Positions 25,969-35,374 of a stretch of 64,000 bases of DNA are shown in pieces. The notes under the pieces were generated by a model. That model saw only the letters and a program-made list of their open reading frames with translations, was not told the origin of the DNA and did no database searches. The position numbers and the translations under genes were made by a program. The stretch comes from JAVBLP01 sp031553505. Its GTDB lineage: Bacteria > Elusimicrobiota > Endomicrobiia > Endomicrobiales > Endomicrobiaceae. Each line of letters begins with the position of its first letter. The stretch's first letter is position 1. The DNA lies in assembly GCA_031553505.1 (NCBI GenBank), contig JAVBLP010000007.1:62001-126000 (forward strand), read 5' to 3'.

Positions 25969-26237
25969 GTATTTTTGAAGCGGTTATGATGTTATGTTTT
26001 GGTTTCGCGTGGCCTTTTTCAATACGCAAATCGTATGTATCAAGAAGCAATAAAGGAAAAAGTATATGGTTTTTGATAATAGTGCTTTTTGGCTATACTT
26101 GCGGCATAATCCATAAAATTTTTTATAATTACGACAATGTAATCTTTCTTTACGCGTTAAACTTCAGCTTAGTGCTTACCGATACTTTTATTTATTTTAG
26201 AAATTACAGAATCACGAAAAATCAGTCTGCTTTATAA
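25965..26237 (+). CDS. Small membrane protein, PQ-loop/SemiSWEET-like
   Basis: Protein of 90 aa with three hydrophobic segments (about 3-18, 35-52, 58-78). The opening AWPFSIRKSYVSRSNKGKS has the proline-rich P-x-x-I-R-K pattern of PQ-loop proteins. No catalytic motif. A GGAGG site lies inside the 3' end of the previous gene. It resembles conserved hypothetical proteins of anaerobes. Confidence 0.7.
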   Translation: MSIFEAVMMLCFGFAWPFSIRKSYVSRSNKGKSIWFLIIVLFGYTCGIIHKIFYNYDNVIFLYALNFSLVLTDTFIYFRNYRITKNQSAL

Positions 26238-26247
26238 CGGATAACGA

Positions 26248-26276
26248 TTGAAAAATCAATGTAAAATTTATATAAT
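26248..26276 (+). promoter_or_regulatory. Promoter before the 150-aa lipoprotein
   Basis: TTGAAA (26248-26253), 17-nt spacer and TATAAT (26271-26276), 20 nt before the ATG. Confidence 0.65.
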
Positions 26277-26296
26277 CGCTTTATTCGTGAATTGAT

Positions 26297-26749
26297 ATGA
26301 GCAGATATTTAATTTTATTATTAACTTTCATTTTGCTTTCAGGATGCGCTTCTTCAAAAGGCTTCAAAGCAGATATAAACAGAAGCTATGAAAGCGGAGC
26401 GATTCTTTTAACTTCGCTTTTTTCGGAAAGCGCTTTTATGCCTGACATAGAAGCGGTACAGGTTGAATTTTTAGAAAAAGACAGAATTACGGAAGAATCC
26501 CGTGAAAGCGCTAAAAATTTTTCTTACAATGTATTGGAATACGCCGGATATGAAGTTTTTGTGGAGATAATTTTTCCAAAAGATGAAAATACGGATTATC
26601 AAAAACTTTCGGAAAAACGTTTTGAAAAGGTGAAAAAGCTTCTTGTAAAGTACGGAATAGCGAAAAACAAAATATTTTTTGAAGGGTATTCGGTACAGGA
26701 GTCAGGCGAAAACATAGCCGTGGTGGAAGCCGAATTATGGAAGGAATAA
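26297..26749 (+). CDS. Lipoprotein with OmpA-C-like domain
   Basis: Lipoprotein of 150 aa: lipobox LLSGC near residue 16. The C-terminal segment YQKLSEKRFEKVKKLLVKYG followed by IAKNKIFFEGY has the R-x-x-x-V-x-x-x-L-x-x-x-G spacing of OmpA-type peptidoglycan-binding domains, but the Asp-Arg ligand pair is not clear. No Shine-Dalgarno is obvious. Confidence 0.6.
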   Translation: MSRYLILLLTFILLSGCASSKGFKADINRSYESGAILLTSLFSESAFMPDIEAVQVEFLEKDRITEESRESAKNFSYNVLEYAGYEVFVEIIFPKDENTDYQKLSEKRFEKVKKLLVKYGIAKNKIFFEGYSVQESGENIAVVEAELWKE

Positions 26750-26779
26750 GCAGCAAAAATATATCAGGAGACTTTTAAA

Positions 26780-29443
26780 ATGCCAAAGCTTTGGGGTTAC
26801 AACGAGTCCGGAGAGTTTACAGTAGAAAATTCAAAGAGCCTGCCGCAGCCTATGATACATATGCTCGCAAACAGCCCGCAGTATTTTTCAATATGCGATA
26901 ACTTTTTAAGGGGCTTTAGCGGTTTTGATTATACGAGAATGTTCGGCGAGTTTGACGGGCCGAACTTTCCCAAAGGCAATGCCAGATTTTTGTGGATAAG
27001 GCCTAAAGGCGAAAAGCCATGGCTTGTGAATAATTATGATTTGACGGATAAGGAAACTTCGGAAGCTAAGTACGAAATGGGTTTGGGCTATGTCCGCTTT
27101 ACCGGCAAGTCAAAAAAACATGGACTTTCCGCATCGGCTACAGTTTTTGTCCCTAATGATGAAATGGCCGAAATATGGATGGTTGAGATAAAAAATGAAT
27201 CATCTAAAGCGCAAACGCTTGATTTTATACCCGTTGTGCCGATTTACGGAGGCAACAGGGCATATGTGGAATATCACAGGGACGTTGTGAGGCTTTATAA
27301 CAAAAGCAGGATTACAAACCATATAGAAATACTCCCGGGCCTTGAATGGGTGGAAGGTTCTACCGATTCAAGCGACATCTGCTACTTTATGGGCGCGGAA
27401 ACCCAAAGAGGAAGGAAGGGGAATAGATTTTATTCCGACAGGGAAACATTTCTCGGAGCGAATAATATGTGGTTAAAACCGCAGGCAATTTTGAATAACG
27501 AAGCCCCGAAAGCGCAGTGTTACGGCAAAGAAGCCGTTGGCGCTATAGAATTTAAAAATATTACAATACCCGCAGGAAAATCTGAAAAATTTGTAGTAAT
27601 AAACGGAATAGCATTTGACGGCAGCAAAGGCGCTGAAAAACTTATAAAAAAATACAGCTTTCAAAACGCCCAAAAAGCTTTTGCGAAACTTAATGCTTTC
27701 TGGAAAGAGAGGACTTCCCGCGTAGTGATTACAACGGGAAACAAAGATTTTGACAATTCATGGAACAATTGGTGGTGCTACCAGCTTTCCATGAGATACT
27801 GGTTTGGAAATACCGGCCATCCGCAGACGGATTACGGCTCTGATTTTTCGGGCTGGAGAGACTTTTGGCAGGATATGATGGCGGCAACGGTTATAGACCC
27901 TAAAGGACTTGAAGAAAGAACGATGAAAACGCTTGAAGGCATCCGCCTTGACGGCACTAACGCCACAAGATTTTTCGCTAGGACAAAAGAGTTTGGCAGC
28001 GATGAAGTAAACGGCTTATGGTGCGACCACCCGTATTGGACAACGCAGACCGTTATGATACTTGTAAATTTTTTAGGGGATTATAAATTCCTTTTCAGGG
28101 AAGGCATAGAATATTTTAAAGATGCCTACAGAGACAGGGGCGAAACGAAAGATTTGGACTGGAAATCAGGCGCTATAGGCAGCCAAAAAACCGCGAAAGG
28201 CGCGTCATACAAAGGCAGCGTTATCGAGCATCTTTTGGTGCAGCTTTTAACTATGTATTATGATGTCGGCGACAATAATCTCCTTAAACAAAAAAGGGCG
28301 GATTGGAACGACGCAGTTGACCAGGTTAAAGGCGAAAACGTCACGTTTACTTTCGGGCTTGCTCTTGACTGTAACGAACTTTCAGCATTGCTTGAAAAAG
28401 TCGCAAAACACAATAATATTTCAGAGATTGAAGTTTTTGAAGAACTGGCTCTGCTTTTATGCAAAGGCAAAACCGCGGATATCCCTTCAAAAGAGCGCCG
28501 TAAAACGCTTGCGAAGTACTTGAATAAAGTAAATGGCAAAATCAGCGGAAAGAAAGTTAAAGTAAAAATATCTGATATCGTTGCCGATTTAAGGATAAAA
28601 GCGAAACATTCAATAGCAAACGCCAATAAAAAAGCATGGAACGGCAGCTACTACAGCGGCTATATATTTAATAACGGAAAACCTGTTGATACTATATTTA
28701 AAAAGAACGCTCTTTCGAAGAAAAATCCTTCATCTTCCGATTTTGAGATGATGCTGATGCCGCAGACATGGTCATTGGTTTCAGGCGGAGCGGATAAAAA
28801 TAATGCCGCAGAAAAAGTCATTTCTTCAAGCTTTAAACACCTCTATGATAAAAAAATCGGCGCTATGAAGCTAAATTATCCGCCTTATCTTAAATTTGAT
28901 AAAACGATAGGAAGAATTACGGGTTTTGCCGCGGGCACAAAGGAAAATAATGCCCTTTTCTGCCACGCAAACCTGTTTTTTGTATGGGCATTGCTCAGAA
29001 GAAATATGGTTGAAGACGCTTATAAGATATTCTCCGGAATAAATCCCTTGAACCAAAAACATGAGATTTTCAGGAGCGGCCCGTGGATTCCGGAATATTA
29101 CGTTTCTTCCGACAATCCTAATATTGCGGGAAGAGGGGAATACCCGATACTTACCGGCTCTGCCGCGTGGACAAGGTATCTTTTTCAGAACTTCTTTTTC
29201 GGCGTCAGAGGGGAACTTGACGGTTTGAGGGTTGACCCTAAACTGCCGGCAAATAAGGATTTTAAAAAGTCATCCATGAGCATTAATTTCAGGGGCGCTC
29301 ACTATAATATTAATTTTATCAACAAAAACATGAAGAAAAACGCCAAAGTATTAAAAATTATAGTTGACGGAAGCGAAATTAACGGGACTCTTATCCCTGC
29401 TTTCGGAAAAGGCGTACACAACGCGGAAGTATATTTAGGCTGA
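26780..29443 (+). CDS. Glycoside phosphorylase-like protein, GH94 type
   Basis: Cytoplasmic (no signal peptide) protein of 887 aa. An N-terminal beta-sandwich resembles the glycosyltransferase-36 associated domain (RMFGEFDGPN, VFVPNDEMAEIWMVEI), and a catalytic (alpha/alpha)6 barrel contains GWRDFWQDMMAATVIDP near residue 356, where GH94 phosphorylases place the general-acid Asp. The conserved KRADWNDAVDQ is near residue 508. It probably splits a beta-glucoside by phosphate; cellobiose, chitobiose or a longer glucan cannot be distinguished. GGAG lies before the ATG. Confidence 0.83.
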   Translation: MPKLWGYNESGEFTVENSKSLPQPMIHMLANSPQYFSICDNFLRGFSGFDYTRMFGEFDGPNFPKGNARFLWIRPKGEKPWLVNNYDLTDKETSEAKYEMGLGYVRFTGKSKKHGLSASATVFVPNDEMAEIWMVEIKNESSKAQTLDFIPVVPIYGGNRAYVEYHRDVVRLYNKSRITNHIEILPGLEWVEGSTDSSDICYFMGAETQRGRKGNRFYSDRETFLGANNMWLKPQAILNNEAPKAQCYGKEAVGAIEFKNITIPAGKSEKFVVINGIAFDGSKGAEKLIKKYSFQNAQKAFAKLNAFWKERTSRVVITTGNKDFDNSWNNWWCYQLSMRYWFGNTGHPQTDYGSDFSGWRDFWQDMMAATVIDPKGLEERTMKTLEGIRLDGTNATRFFARTKEFGSDEVNGLWCDHPYWTTQTVMILVNFLGDYKFLFREGIEYFKDAYRDRGETKDLDWKSGAIGSQKTAKGASYKGSVIEHLLVQLLTMYYDVGDNNLLKQKRADWNDAVDQVKGENVTFTFGLALDCNELSALLEKVAKHNNISEIEVFEELALLLCKGKTADIPSKERRKTLAKYLNKVNGKISGKKVKVKISDIVADLRIKAKHSIANANKKAWNGSYYSGYIFNNGKPVDTIFKKNALSKKNPSSSDFEMMLMPQTWSLVSGGADKNNAAEKVISSSFKHLYDKKIGAMKLNYPPYLKFDKTIGRITGFAAGTKENNALFCHANLFFVWALLRRNMVEDAYKIFSGINPLNQKHEIFRSGPWIPEYYVSSDNPNIAGRGEYPILTGSAAWTRYLFQNFFFGVRGELDGLRVDPKLPANKDFKKSSMSINFRGAHYNINFINKNMKKNAKVLKIIVDGSEINGTLIPAFGKGVHNAEVYLG

Positions 29444-29471
29444 AAATAATCTTGTTTAAAAAGGGCTGCCA

Positions 29472-29990
29472 GTGAAAAAGATTTTTCTGATTGCCGTAAT
29501 GTTTATGTTTGCTTCAACCGTTTACGCTACCCAGATGGTTAGAATAGTTAAACTTGACGGCGGTTCTGTCAGCGTAAAAACCCCTGACGGAGAAACTGAA
29601 ACATACAGAGACATAGAAGATATCCCCGAGCTTTTATACGGCTCAAGGATTACGGCAGGCGGCGCACCGGTTGAAATACAGTTTTTTAATACGGCGCTCA
29701 TAATTTTAAATAAAAACCAAAGCATTTTTATATCAAAAAACCCCGTAACAAAAGAGATAGAAGTCGTAAAATATGAAGCTAAAAGCAAACAAAACGGCAT
29801 TAAGGTTTTGCTTGCCGGCAATATCAGCGCGACTTTCGGCAGCGATACAAAAGTAACTTTTTATGAGCAGTTTCCAAGCATTTTTTTTGGGGTTAAATAC
29901 GGAAATGCAACCGTAAACGGCCTTGACGGCAGGATTTATAAGCTTGTTGACGGCGACCATTACGAAGCTAAACAAAACCTTTTGGAGTGA
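29472..29990 (+). CDS. Secreted FecR-like protein
   Basis: Exported protein of 172 aa with a signal peptide (MKKIFLIAVMFMFASTVYA). The rest is beta-rich with the FecR-like pattern of a soluble sensor domain (VRIVKLDGGSVSVKTPDG, EIQFFNTALIILNKNQSIFI). The start is GTG at 29472 with a weak ribosome site. No cytoplasmic anti-sigma domain, so it is not an intact FecR. Function is unknown. Confidence 0.55.
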   Translation: MKKIFLIAVMFMFASTVYATQMVRIVKLDGGSVSVKTPDGETETYRDIEDIPELLYGSRITAGGAPVEIQFFNTALIILNKNQSIFISKNPVTKEIEVVKYEAKSKQNGIKVLLAGNISATFGSDTKVTFYEQFPSIFFGVKYGNATVNGLDGRIYKLVDGDHYEAKQNLLE

Positions 29991-29992
29991 AA

Positions 29993-30541
29993 ATGGCTTT
30001 TACGTTTAAAAAATTATCAATTCCGGACGTGTTGCTTATAGAATCCGAAAAATTTGGCGATTCTCGGGGTTTTTTTTCCGAGCTTTATAAAGAGAAAAGT
30101 TTTGCGGATGCAGGAATAAAGAAAACTATAAAACAGATTAACTTTTCCAAATCAGTTAAAGGCGTTATAAGAGGTCTGCATTACCAGCTTAACCCTTGCG
30201 CGCAGGGGAAAATAATAAGGGCTGTAAAAGGCTCAATTTTTGACGTTGCCGTAGATATAAGAAAAAATTCACCTTTTTTCGGACAGTGGGTAGGCGTTGA
30301 ACTTGATTCTGAAAAGATTAATATGGTTTACATACCTGAAGGTTTTGCGCACGGATTTGAAGTGCTTTCAAATGAAGCTGAATTTGAGTATTTTTGTACG
30401 GATTTATACTCGCCGGCCCATGAGAGGGGAATTGTTTATAACGATCCTGATATTAAAATAGTATGGAACACTAAAAACCCGGTAGTTTCAGAAAAAGACT
30501 TAAGACACCCGATTCTTAAAGAGGCAGAATATAACTTTTAA
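29993..30541 (+). CDS. rfbC: dTDP-4-dehydrorhamnose 3,5-epimerase
   Basis: Cupin-fold epimerase of the dTDP-L-rhamnose pathway, 182 aa. The active-site block RGLHYQLNPCAQGKIIR is near residue 61 and PEGFAHGFEVLS near residue 116. The ATG at 29993 is preferred over a GTG at 29987 because GGAG sits 5 nt upstream. It and rfbD (32560) flank a glycosidase gene. Genes for RmlA and RmlB are not in this window. Confidence 0.92.
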   Translation: MAFTFKKLSIPDVLLIESEKFGDSRGFFSELYKEKSFADAGIKKTIKQINFSKSVKGVIRGLHYQLNPCAQGKIIRAVKGSIFDVAVDIRKNSPFFGQWVGVELDSEKINMVYIPEGFAHGFEVLSNEAEFEYFCTDLYSPAHERGIVYNDPDIKIVWNTKNPVVSEKDLRHPILKEAEYNF

Positions 30542-30553
30542 CCGGAGGCAGCA

Positions 30554-32542
30554 ATGAAACCTCTAAGGCTTATACTTACGGCAGCAATTTTATTTTCCGC
30601 ATCATCATACTTACCGGCAAAAACGCAAGAAAACAAAGATTTACTTATTTCTCTTAAGGCGGCAGAAGATTTTAACGGCAAAATGAAATATGTGCCTCCT
30701 AAACCTTTCAAAATTTACGATACAGGCACCGATGAGTGGATTGACTATGAAAAATACGGCGAATTTCAAAATCTCGGTATGCCTAGCTACAAATACAAAA
30801 TAACAAATCCCGAGGGGCTTAAAGCTGCAAGCGGCGAAGGTATCTATCCTAACCTGAAAAGCGTTTACAACTCCCCTGAATGTATAAAGTATTTTGAAAA
30901 AGGAAAGCTTGACGGCGATAAATGGAACTTCGTAAACTCATTGGATTATCAGGCAAATTTTTATAAATGGGCGACCACTAAAAATGAAGACCCTGGCGTG
31001 ATAATGTACTTTACGGCTTTTGCGCTTGATAAGGCCGGAAATTACCGGCACGCGATCAAAGCATACTATGCGTGCCTCGTTTTATTTCCAAACGCCGTAG
31101 GCTACACAGCGTACAAAACGCCTTGGTACATAGCGCCTGTCTGCGTTGACAGGATAAAGTTTTTGACAAAAGAGCACCCTGAATTAAAAATTAAGCTTGA
31201 AGGCGCCTCCGTGCGCATAGACAACTCTTTTGATAATGACAGAAGAAATGACGTTTTTTATATAAACCCCGGAAAACTTGTGCCTGCCGCGGCAAAAGAT
31301 TTTGAACGCAAAACGGCGGATTTAAGCAAAATGAAAAAAGAGACGCTTGCCGGTAAAGGCGAAGTTAAATTATTAAGGTTTGAAAACGGACATTATCAGC
31401 TGCAGGTAAATGATAAGCCTTATGTGATAAGAGGAATGACTTATGGGCCCAACAAAGTAGGGCTTTATCCCGGCGGCGGCGATTTTAACAATATAAGGGA
31501 CTGGACATATGACGATTATGATAAAAACGGCAAAATAGACGGTCCGCAGGATGCGTGGATTGACGCCAACAGAAATGAAAAACAGGATAAAGACGAAAAA
31601 AGGGTTGGGGACTTTGCGCTGCTAAAAGAGATGGGCATAAATACTCTCAGAATATACCATTATAAAGATTTAAATAAAGATTTGCTTAAGTACGGCTATG
31701 AAAATTACGGCTTGATGTATATGATGGGGAATTTTGTCGGGATGTACGCCATCGATTCCGGAGCGACTTGGGAAACCGGTACCGATTATACAGATGAAAA
31801 ACAGAAAAAGAATATGCTTGAAAGCGTCAGGAAGATGGTAGAAGAATATAAAGACGAACCTTACGTGCTTGTGTGGGTTTTAGGAAATGAAAATAATTAT
31901 AGCGCTGTCGGCGAAGCGGCTACAAGTTCACGGGTGGATTCTCAGCCGGAGGCATTCTATAAGTTTGCCAATGAATGCGCGAAACTCATTAAATCGTTAG
32001 ACCCAAAGCAGAGACCCGTTATAATTTCAAACGGTGATCTAGGTTTCATAAACCATTTTGCGAAGTATTGCACTGATATTGATGTTTTTGGCACAAACGC
32101 TTACAGAGGCGAGCAAGGCTTTGGTTTGATATGGCAGGATGTTGCCAATATTACGGGAAAACCTGTGATAATAACCGAATACGGCTGCCCGGCTTATGCC
32201 GAAGGATGGGGTACGGCGAGAATTGAAGAAGGGCAGGCGTCTTACCATAAAGGAAACTGGAATAATATAGCTGATAATATGGCAGGAGTTGCGGGCGGTT
32301 TTGGCAATGCTTTGGGCGGCGTGATATTTGAATGGAACGATGAATGGTGGAAAGCGGAAGCGGGAACTGACCCAAACGAGCATGATACGATAAGCAAATT
32401 CGGCGGAGCTTTTCTTGACGGCGGCGGATATGAAGAATGGTTCGGGATATGCGGTTTGGGCAACGGCAAAGACAGCACGTTTAAAAGGCAGTTGCGCAAA
32501 GCGTATTTTATGTACAGGGATTTGTGGAAACAGTATAAGTAA
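30554..32542 (+). CDS. Secreted glycoside hydrolase with TIM-barrel (GH2/GH-A clan-like)
   Basis: Exported protein of 662 aa with a signal peptide (MKPLRLILTAAILFSASS...). About residues 285-600 form a clan GH-A barrel: WVLGNENNY (acid/base Glu near 445) and IITEYGCPAY (nucleophile Glu near 541), with RGMTYGPN at its entry. An unusual insert near 315-355 is rich in D-x-D-x-N/D loops (DYDKNGKIDG, DANRNEKQDKDE), like calcium-binding EF-hand repeats. The nearest family is uncertain (GH2, GH5-like or transglycosidase). It lies between rfbC and rfbD. Confidence 0.78.
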   Translation: MKPLRLILTAAILFSASSYLPAKTQENKDLLISLKAAEDFNGKMKYVPPKPFKIYDTGTDEWIDYEKYGEFQNLGMPSYKYKITNPEGLKAASGEGIYPNLKSVYNSPECIKYFEKGKLDGDKWNFVNSLDYQANFYKWATTKNEDPGVIMYFTAFALDKAGNYRHAIKAYYACLVLFPNAVGYTAYKTPWYIAPVCVDRIKFLTKEHPELKIKLEGASVRIDNSFDNDRRNDVFYINPGKLVPAAAKDFERKTADLSKMKKETLAGKGEVKLLRFENGHYQLQVNDKPYVIRGMTYGPNKVGLYPGGGDFNNIRDWTYDDYDKNGKIDGPQDAWIDANRNEKQDKDEKRVGDFALLKEMGINTLRIYHYKDLNKDLLKYGYENYGLMYMMGNFVGMYAIDSGATWETGTDYTDEKQKKNMLESVRKMVEEYKDEPYVLVWVLGNENNYSAVGEAATSSRVDSQPEAFYKFANECAKLIKSLDPKQRPVIISNGDLGFINHFAKYCTDIDVFGTNAYRGEQGFGLIWQDVANITGKPVIITEYGCPAYAEGWGTARIEEGQASYHKGNWNNIADNMAGVAGGFGNALGGVIFEWNDEWWKAEAGTDPNEHDTISKFGGAFLDGGGYEEWFGICGLGNGKDSTFKRQLRKAYFMYRDLWKQYK

Positions 32543-32559
32543 ACAAGCGAGGCAATAAT

Positions 32560-33402
32560 TTGAAAGTTTTAATTACGGGTTCATCAGGACAGTTAGGGCT
32601 TGAGTTTATAAAGTGCTTTAAAAAAAACGGAACAGATTTTCTCGCGCCTTCCGAAACTGATTTTGATATAACAGACCCTCTAAAAGTCAAAAAAATTTTT
32701 GATGAATATAAACCTACGCATTTGATTAACTGCGCCGCTTATAATTTAGTTGATGACGCGGAAGATATCCCTGAAAAAGCGTTTAAAATAAACAGGGACG
32801 CGGTGGAAAATCTTGCAAAAGAGTGCAATGAAAATGACGTTTTTTTTCTTCATTTCGGCACGGATTATGTTTTTGACGGCACAAAAAATGACTTATATAT
32901 TGAGGCAGATGCGCCAAACCCGTTAAACCGGTACGCAAAAAGCAAATATGAAGGCGAACTGAAAGCTAAAGAAGCCAAAAAAAGTTTGATTTTACGTTTA
33001 AGTTGGGTTATAGGGGAAGGGAAGCAGAATTTTTTGTATAAATTGTCAGGCTGGGCGCAAAAATCCAAAGTTTTAAAGATCAGCGCAGATGAAGTGTCGG
33101 TTCCGACTTTTACTTTTGACGTTGTTGACGTTTGCATTAAAGCATTAAGCAAAAATTTGACCGGAGTATACCATCTTACAAATTCCGGGTACGCTTCGCG
33201 CTACGAGCTTTCCAAGCTTTTTATCGAAACTAAAAACTTTAACAATATAATAGTTCCGGTTCCTATGGAAAATTTTAAGTCTAAAGCAAAAAGGCCTTTG
33301 TTTACTCCGATGTCAAACGGGCTGATATCTTCGAAACTGCAAATCAAAATCCCTCATTGGGAAGAATCGCTAAAAAGGTTTTGCAAAGAGTATGATAATT
33401 AA
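32560..33402 (+). CDS. rfbD: dTDP-4-dehydrorhamnose reductase
   Basis: NAD(P)H-dependent short-chain reductase of 280 aa that makes dTDP-L-rhamnose. Rossmann motif GSSGQLG at residues 7-13; catalytic NRYAKSKYEGE near 127; VPTFTFDVVDV near 185. Start codon TTG at 32560 with GAGG upstream. The next gene starts inside its 3' end (11-nt overlap). Confidence 0.92.
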   Translation: MKVLITGSSGQLGLEFIKCFKKNGTDFLAPSETDFDITDPLKVKKIFDEYKPTHLINCAAYNLVDDAEDIPEKAFKINRDAVENLAKECNENDVFFLHFGTDYVFDGTKNDLYIEADAPNPLNRYAKSKYEGELKAKEAKKSLILRLSWVIGEGKQNFLYKLSGWAQKSKVLKISADEVSVPTFTFDVVDVCIKALSKNLTGVYHLTNSGYASRYELSKLFIETKNFNNIIVPVPMENFKSKAKRPLFTPMSNGLISSKLQIKIPHWEESLKRFCKEYDN

Positions 33403-33910
33403 AAATTTAGACTCTCTTGTATATGCAGTAAGTTATGATAACATAGATAAATTTCATATGTTTATGAGGGATTTTAAGACAAATCAAGATACCTTTGATA
33501 AGTATGCCGGTTTTTTAACTGAAAGAATTATGCTTGACCAGGCTTTTTTAAGCAGCTTTGATTTTTTTATTTTTGTTCCTTCCCTCGACGCCTCAAGAAC
33601 AAATTATTCCCAAAAGCTTGCAGAATTTATATCTTCAAAAACAAATAAACCGTTAAAGCGAGACGTTCTTCAAAAAATAAGACAAACTAAAGAGCTTAAA
33701 ACGCTGCCAAGAGAAGAAAGGCACGGTGAAATAAAAAACTCATTTTCATCCCGGCTTAAAGGCGGGGAAAAAATATGCATAGTAGATGATGTTACCGCTT
33801 CAGGCGCTACGTTAGAAGAGATTTCCACAACATTAAAAAAAACAGGTGCTTCTTTTATTTCTGCGGTTGTCGTTGCCGTATATACTCATCAATCCCGCCA
33901 TAACTTTTAA
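33392..33910 (+). CDS. ComF-like phosphoribosyltransferase family protein
   Basis: Protein of 172 aa. Only the C-terminal half is recognisable: the type I PRTase PRPP loop ICIVDDVTASGATLEEI near residue 128. ComF proteins have an N-terminal Cys finger, which is missing. A true enzyme substrate cannot be guessed. It overlaps rfbD by 11 nt at the start and the convergent TPR gene by 56 nt at the end. Confidence 0.65.
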   Translation: MIIKNLDSLVYAVSYDNIDKFHMFMRDFKTNQDTFDKYAGFLTERIMLDQAFLSSFDFFIFVPSLDASRTNYSQKLAEFISSKTNKPLKRDVLQKIRQTKELKTLPREERHGEIKNSFSSRLKGGEKICIVDDVTASGATLEEISTTLKKTGASFISAVVVAVYTHQSRHNF

Positions 33911-35282
33911 TTTTTTGAATCGTCAAAAGGTTTTGATTGTTGATATCGTCAGGGTTTAAGTCATATGCTTTCTGCAGAATTTTTTCCGCGTTTTCTAAAT
34001 CATACTCCCTTTCAAGGTAAACTTTTCCCAAGTTACTGTAAACCGCCTGATAGGAAGGCGATTGTGCCGCTGCTGCTTCCCAAAATATTACCGGAGATTT
34101 AAATGAGTCAGAATGTTTTAAAGTCAGGAAAGATAAAAAGATAATATAAAGAATAAAAAACGTTATTTTTATTTTTGAAGATATTTTTGACGCTAATAAC
34201 GGAAAGTACAGCTGGTTGAAAGAAATCAAAAGGCCTATTAACGGCAGATATATTCTGTGTTCTAACATTACAGTGTTTAACGGAATTAAAGCGGGAGTTA
34301 AAAAAATGACGAACCATATTATGCCGAAAGCAAATACTTTTAAATCTTTAATTTTGACAATAAAGCATATCAGCACAATGATTGCAGAAGAAATAACGCC
34401 GTATATTAGTTTAGTGTCAGGTATATATGCAACCACGGAAAGATTGAAAGGGAGAATTATTTTTCCTATATAGGTGCATAATATTTTTGGCATCTCTTTT
34501 ATGATAGAGATATAAGGAATAGAAGGTAATATATCGCCCGTGTTTATAATTCTTAATTTAGAGTATATAACAGAAAGAATTATAAACAGCAATGCCATAA
34601 ACGCGTATTTGTAAATACTGTTTTTAGATTGGAAGGCGTTGTTTCTGTTAATTAAATATATATATGCGGCAAAAATCAAAGGAAGGAATAATGCGTTTTC
34701 CTTTGTAAATAATGCAATTGTCCAGAATATTATTGTTAAAATAAAATATAAGGCATTTTCTCTTTTTACGAACTTTATAAAAAAGATGAAAGAAAGAAGT
34801 GTAAATAAACACAACAATACGTCATTTCTTCCCGGAACCCATGCGACCGCCTGCGTCAGTACAGGATGGCATGCAAATATCAATGACCACGCTGCCGCCG
34901 CCTTCTTTGACATAAAATAATTTCTCAGCAAATAAAACAGGGAAAGGGTGCATCCTATATGAAACAATATGTTTGTAAGATGATAGAAAAAAGGCGCAGT
35001 GCTGTTTCCTGAAAGAATAAAATCTAAGAAGAAAGACAGTATTAATACGGGGCGGTAGTAGCAGTATTCCCACGGGATTATATTGTACGTAAACACCTTT
35101 AATATGTTAGCTTTGTCGGCGTAATAATCTATCTGCCTGAAAACCAGCCAGTCATCATCAAACCATGTAAAACCGAAAAGAAGCGTTTTGCTGTAAAGAA
35201 TCCATGCGAAGAGCGCAAGAAAAAAGTAAATAAAAAACTCATTTTGGAATATTTTTTTTTCAGGAAGAAGTTTTATTTTCAT
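33855..35282 (-). CDS. Multi-helix membrane glycosyltransferase with C-terminal TPR
   Basis: Membrane protein of 475 aa with about ten hydrophobic segments. Early acidic motif GFTWFDDDWLVF near residue 38 and HPVLTQAVAWVPGRNDVLL resemble TMTC/PMT-type mannosyl or GlcNAc transferases. A TPR-like tail (NLGKVYLEREYDLENAEKIL) ends the protein. ATG 35282 is preferred: the longer TTG start at 35318 coincides with a -35 box. The coding end overlaps the previous gene's 3' end by 56 nt. Confidence 0.7.
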   Translation of the reverse strand: MKIKLLPEKKIFQNEFFIYFFLALFAWILYSKTLLFGFTWFDDDWLVFRQIDYYADKANILKVFTYNIIPWEYCYYRPVLILSFFLDFILSGNSTAPFFYHLTNILFHIGCTLSLFYLLRNYFMSKKAAAAWSLIFACHPVLTQAVAWVPGRNDVLLCLFTLLSFIFFIKFVKRENALYFILTIIFWTIALFTKENALFLPLIFAAYIYLINRNNAFQSKNSIYKYAFMALLFIILSVIYSKLRIINTGDILPSIPYISIIKEMPKILCTYIGKIILPFNLSVVAYIPDTKLIYGVISSAIIVLICFIVKIKDLKVFAFGIIWFVIFLTPALIPLNTVMLEHRIYLPLIGLLISFNQLYFPLLASKISSKIKITFFILYIIFLSFLTLKHSDSFKSPVIFWEAAAAQSPSYQAVYSNLGKVYLEREYDLENAEKILQKAYDLNPDDINNQNLLTIQKIKSYGGIDEYIRQRQPQK

Positions 35283-35289
35283 ATTTATA

Positions 35290-35318
35290 AATATAGCATT
35301 AACACCGCTAAAATTCAA
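35290..35318 (-). promoter_or_regulatory. Promoter of the TPR membrane protein (leaderless type)
   Basis: On the minus strand TTGAAT (35318-35313), 17-nt spacer and TATATT (35295-35290). The ATG at 35282 is 7 nt past the -10 box with no Shine-Dalgarno. Confidence 0.5.
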
Positions 35319-35329
35319 ACGCGCGTTGC

Positions 35330-35358
35330 TTGACTAAAAGTAGCATATTTTATATACT
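35330..35358 (+). promoter_or_regulatory. Promoter of the tRNA-Cys/tRNA-Val/decarboxylase unit
   Basis: TTGACT (35330-35335), 17-nt spacer, TATACT (35353-35358), 16 nt before tRNA-Cys. It points away from the minus-strand promoter beside it. Confidence 0.85.
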
Positions 35359-35374
35359 CATTCATCGATTTACC

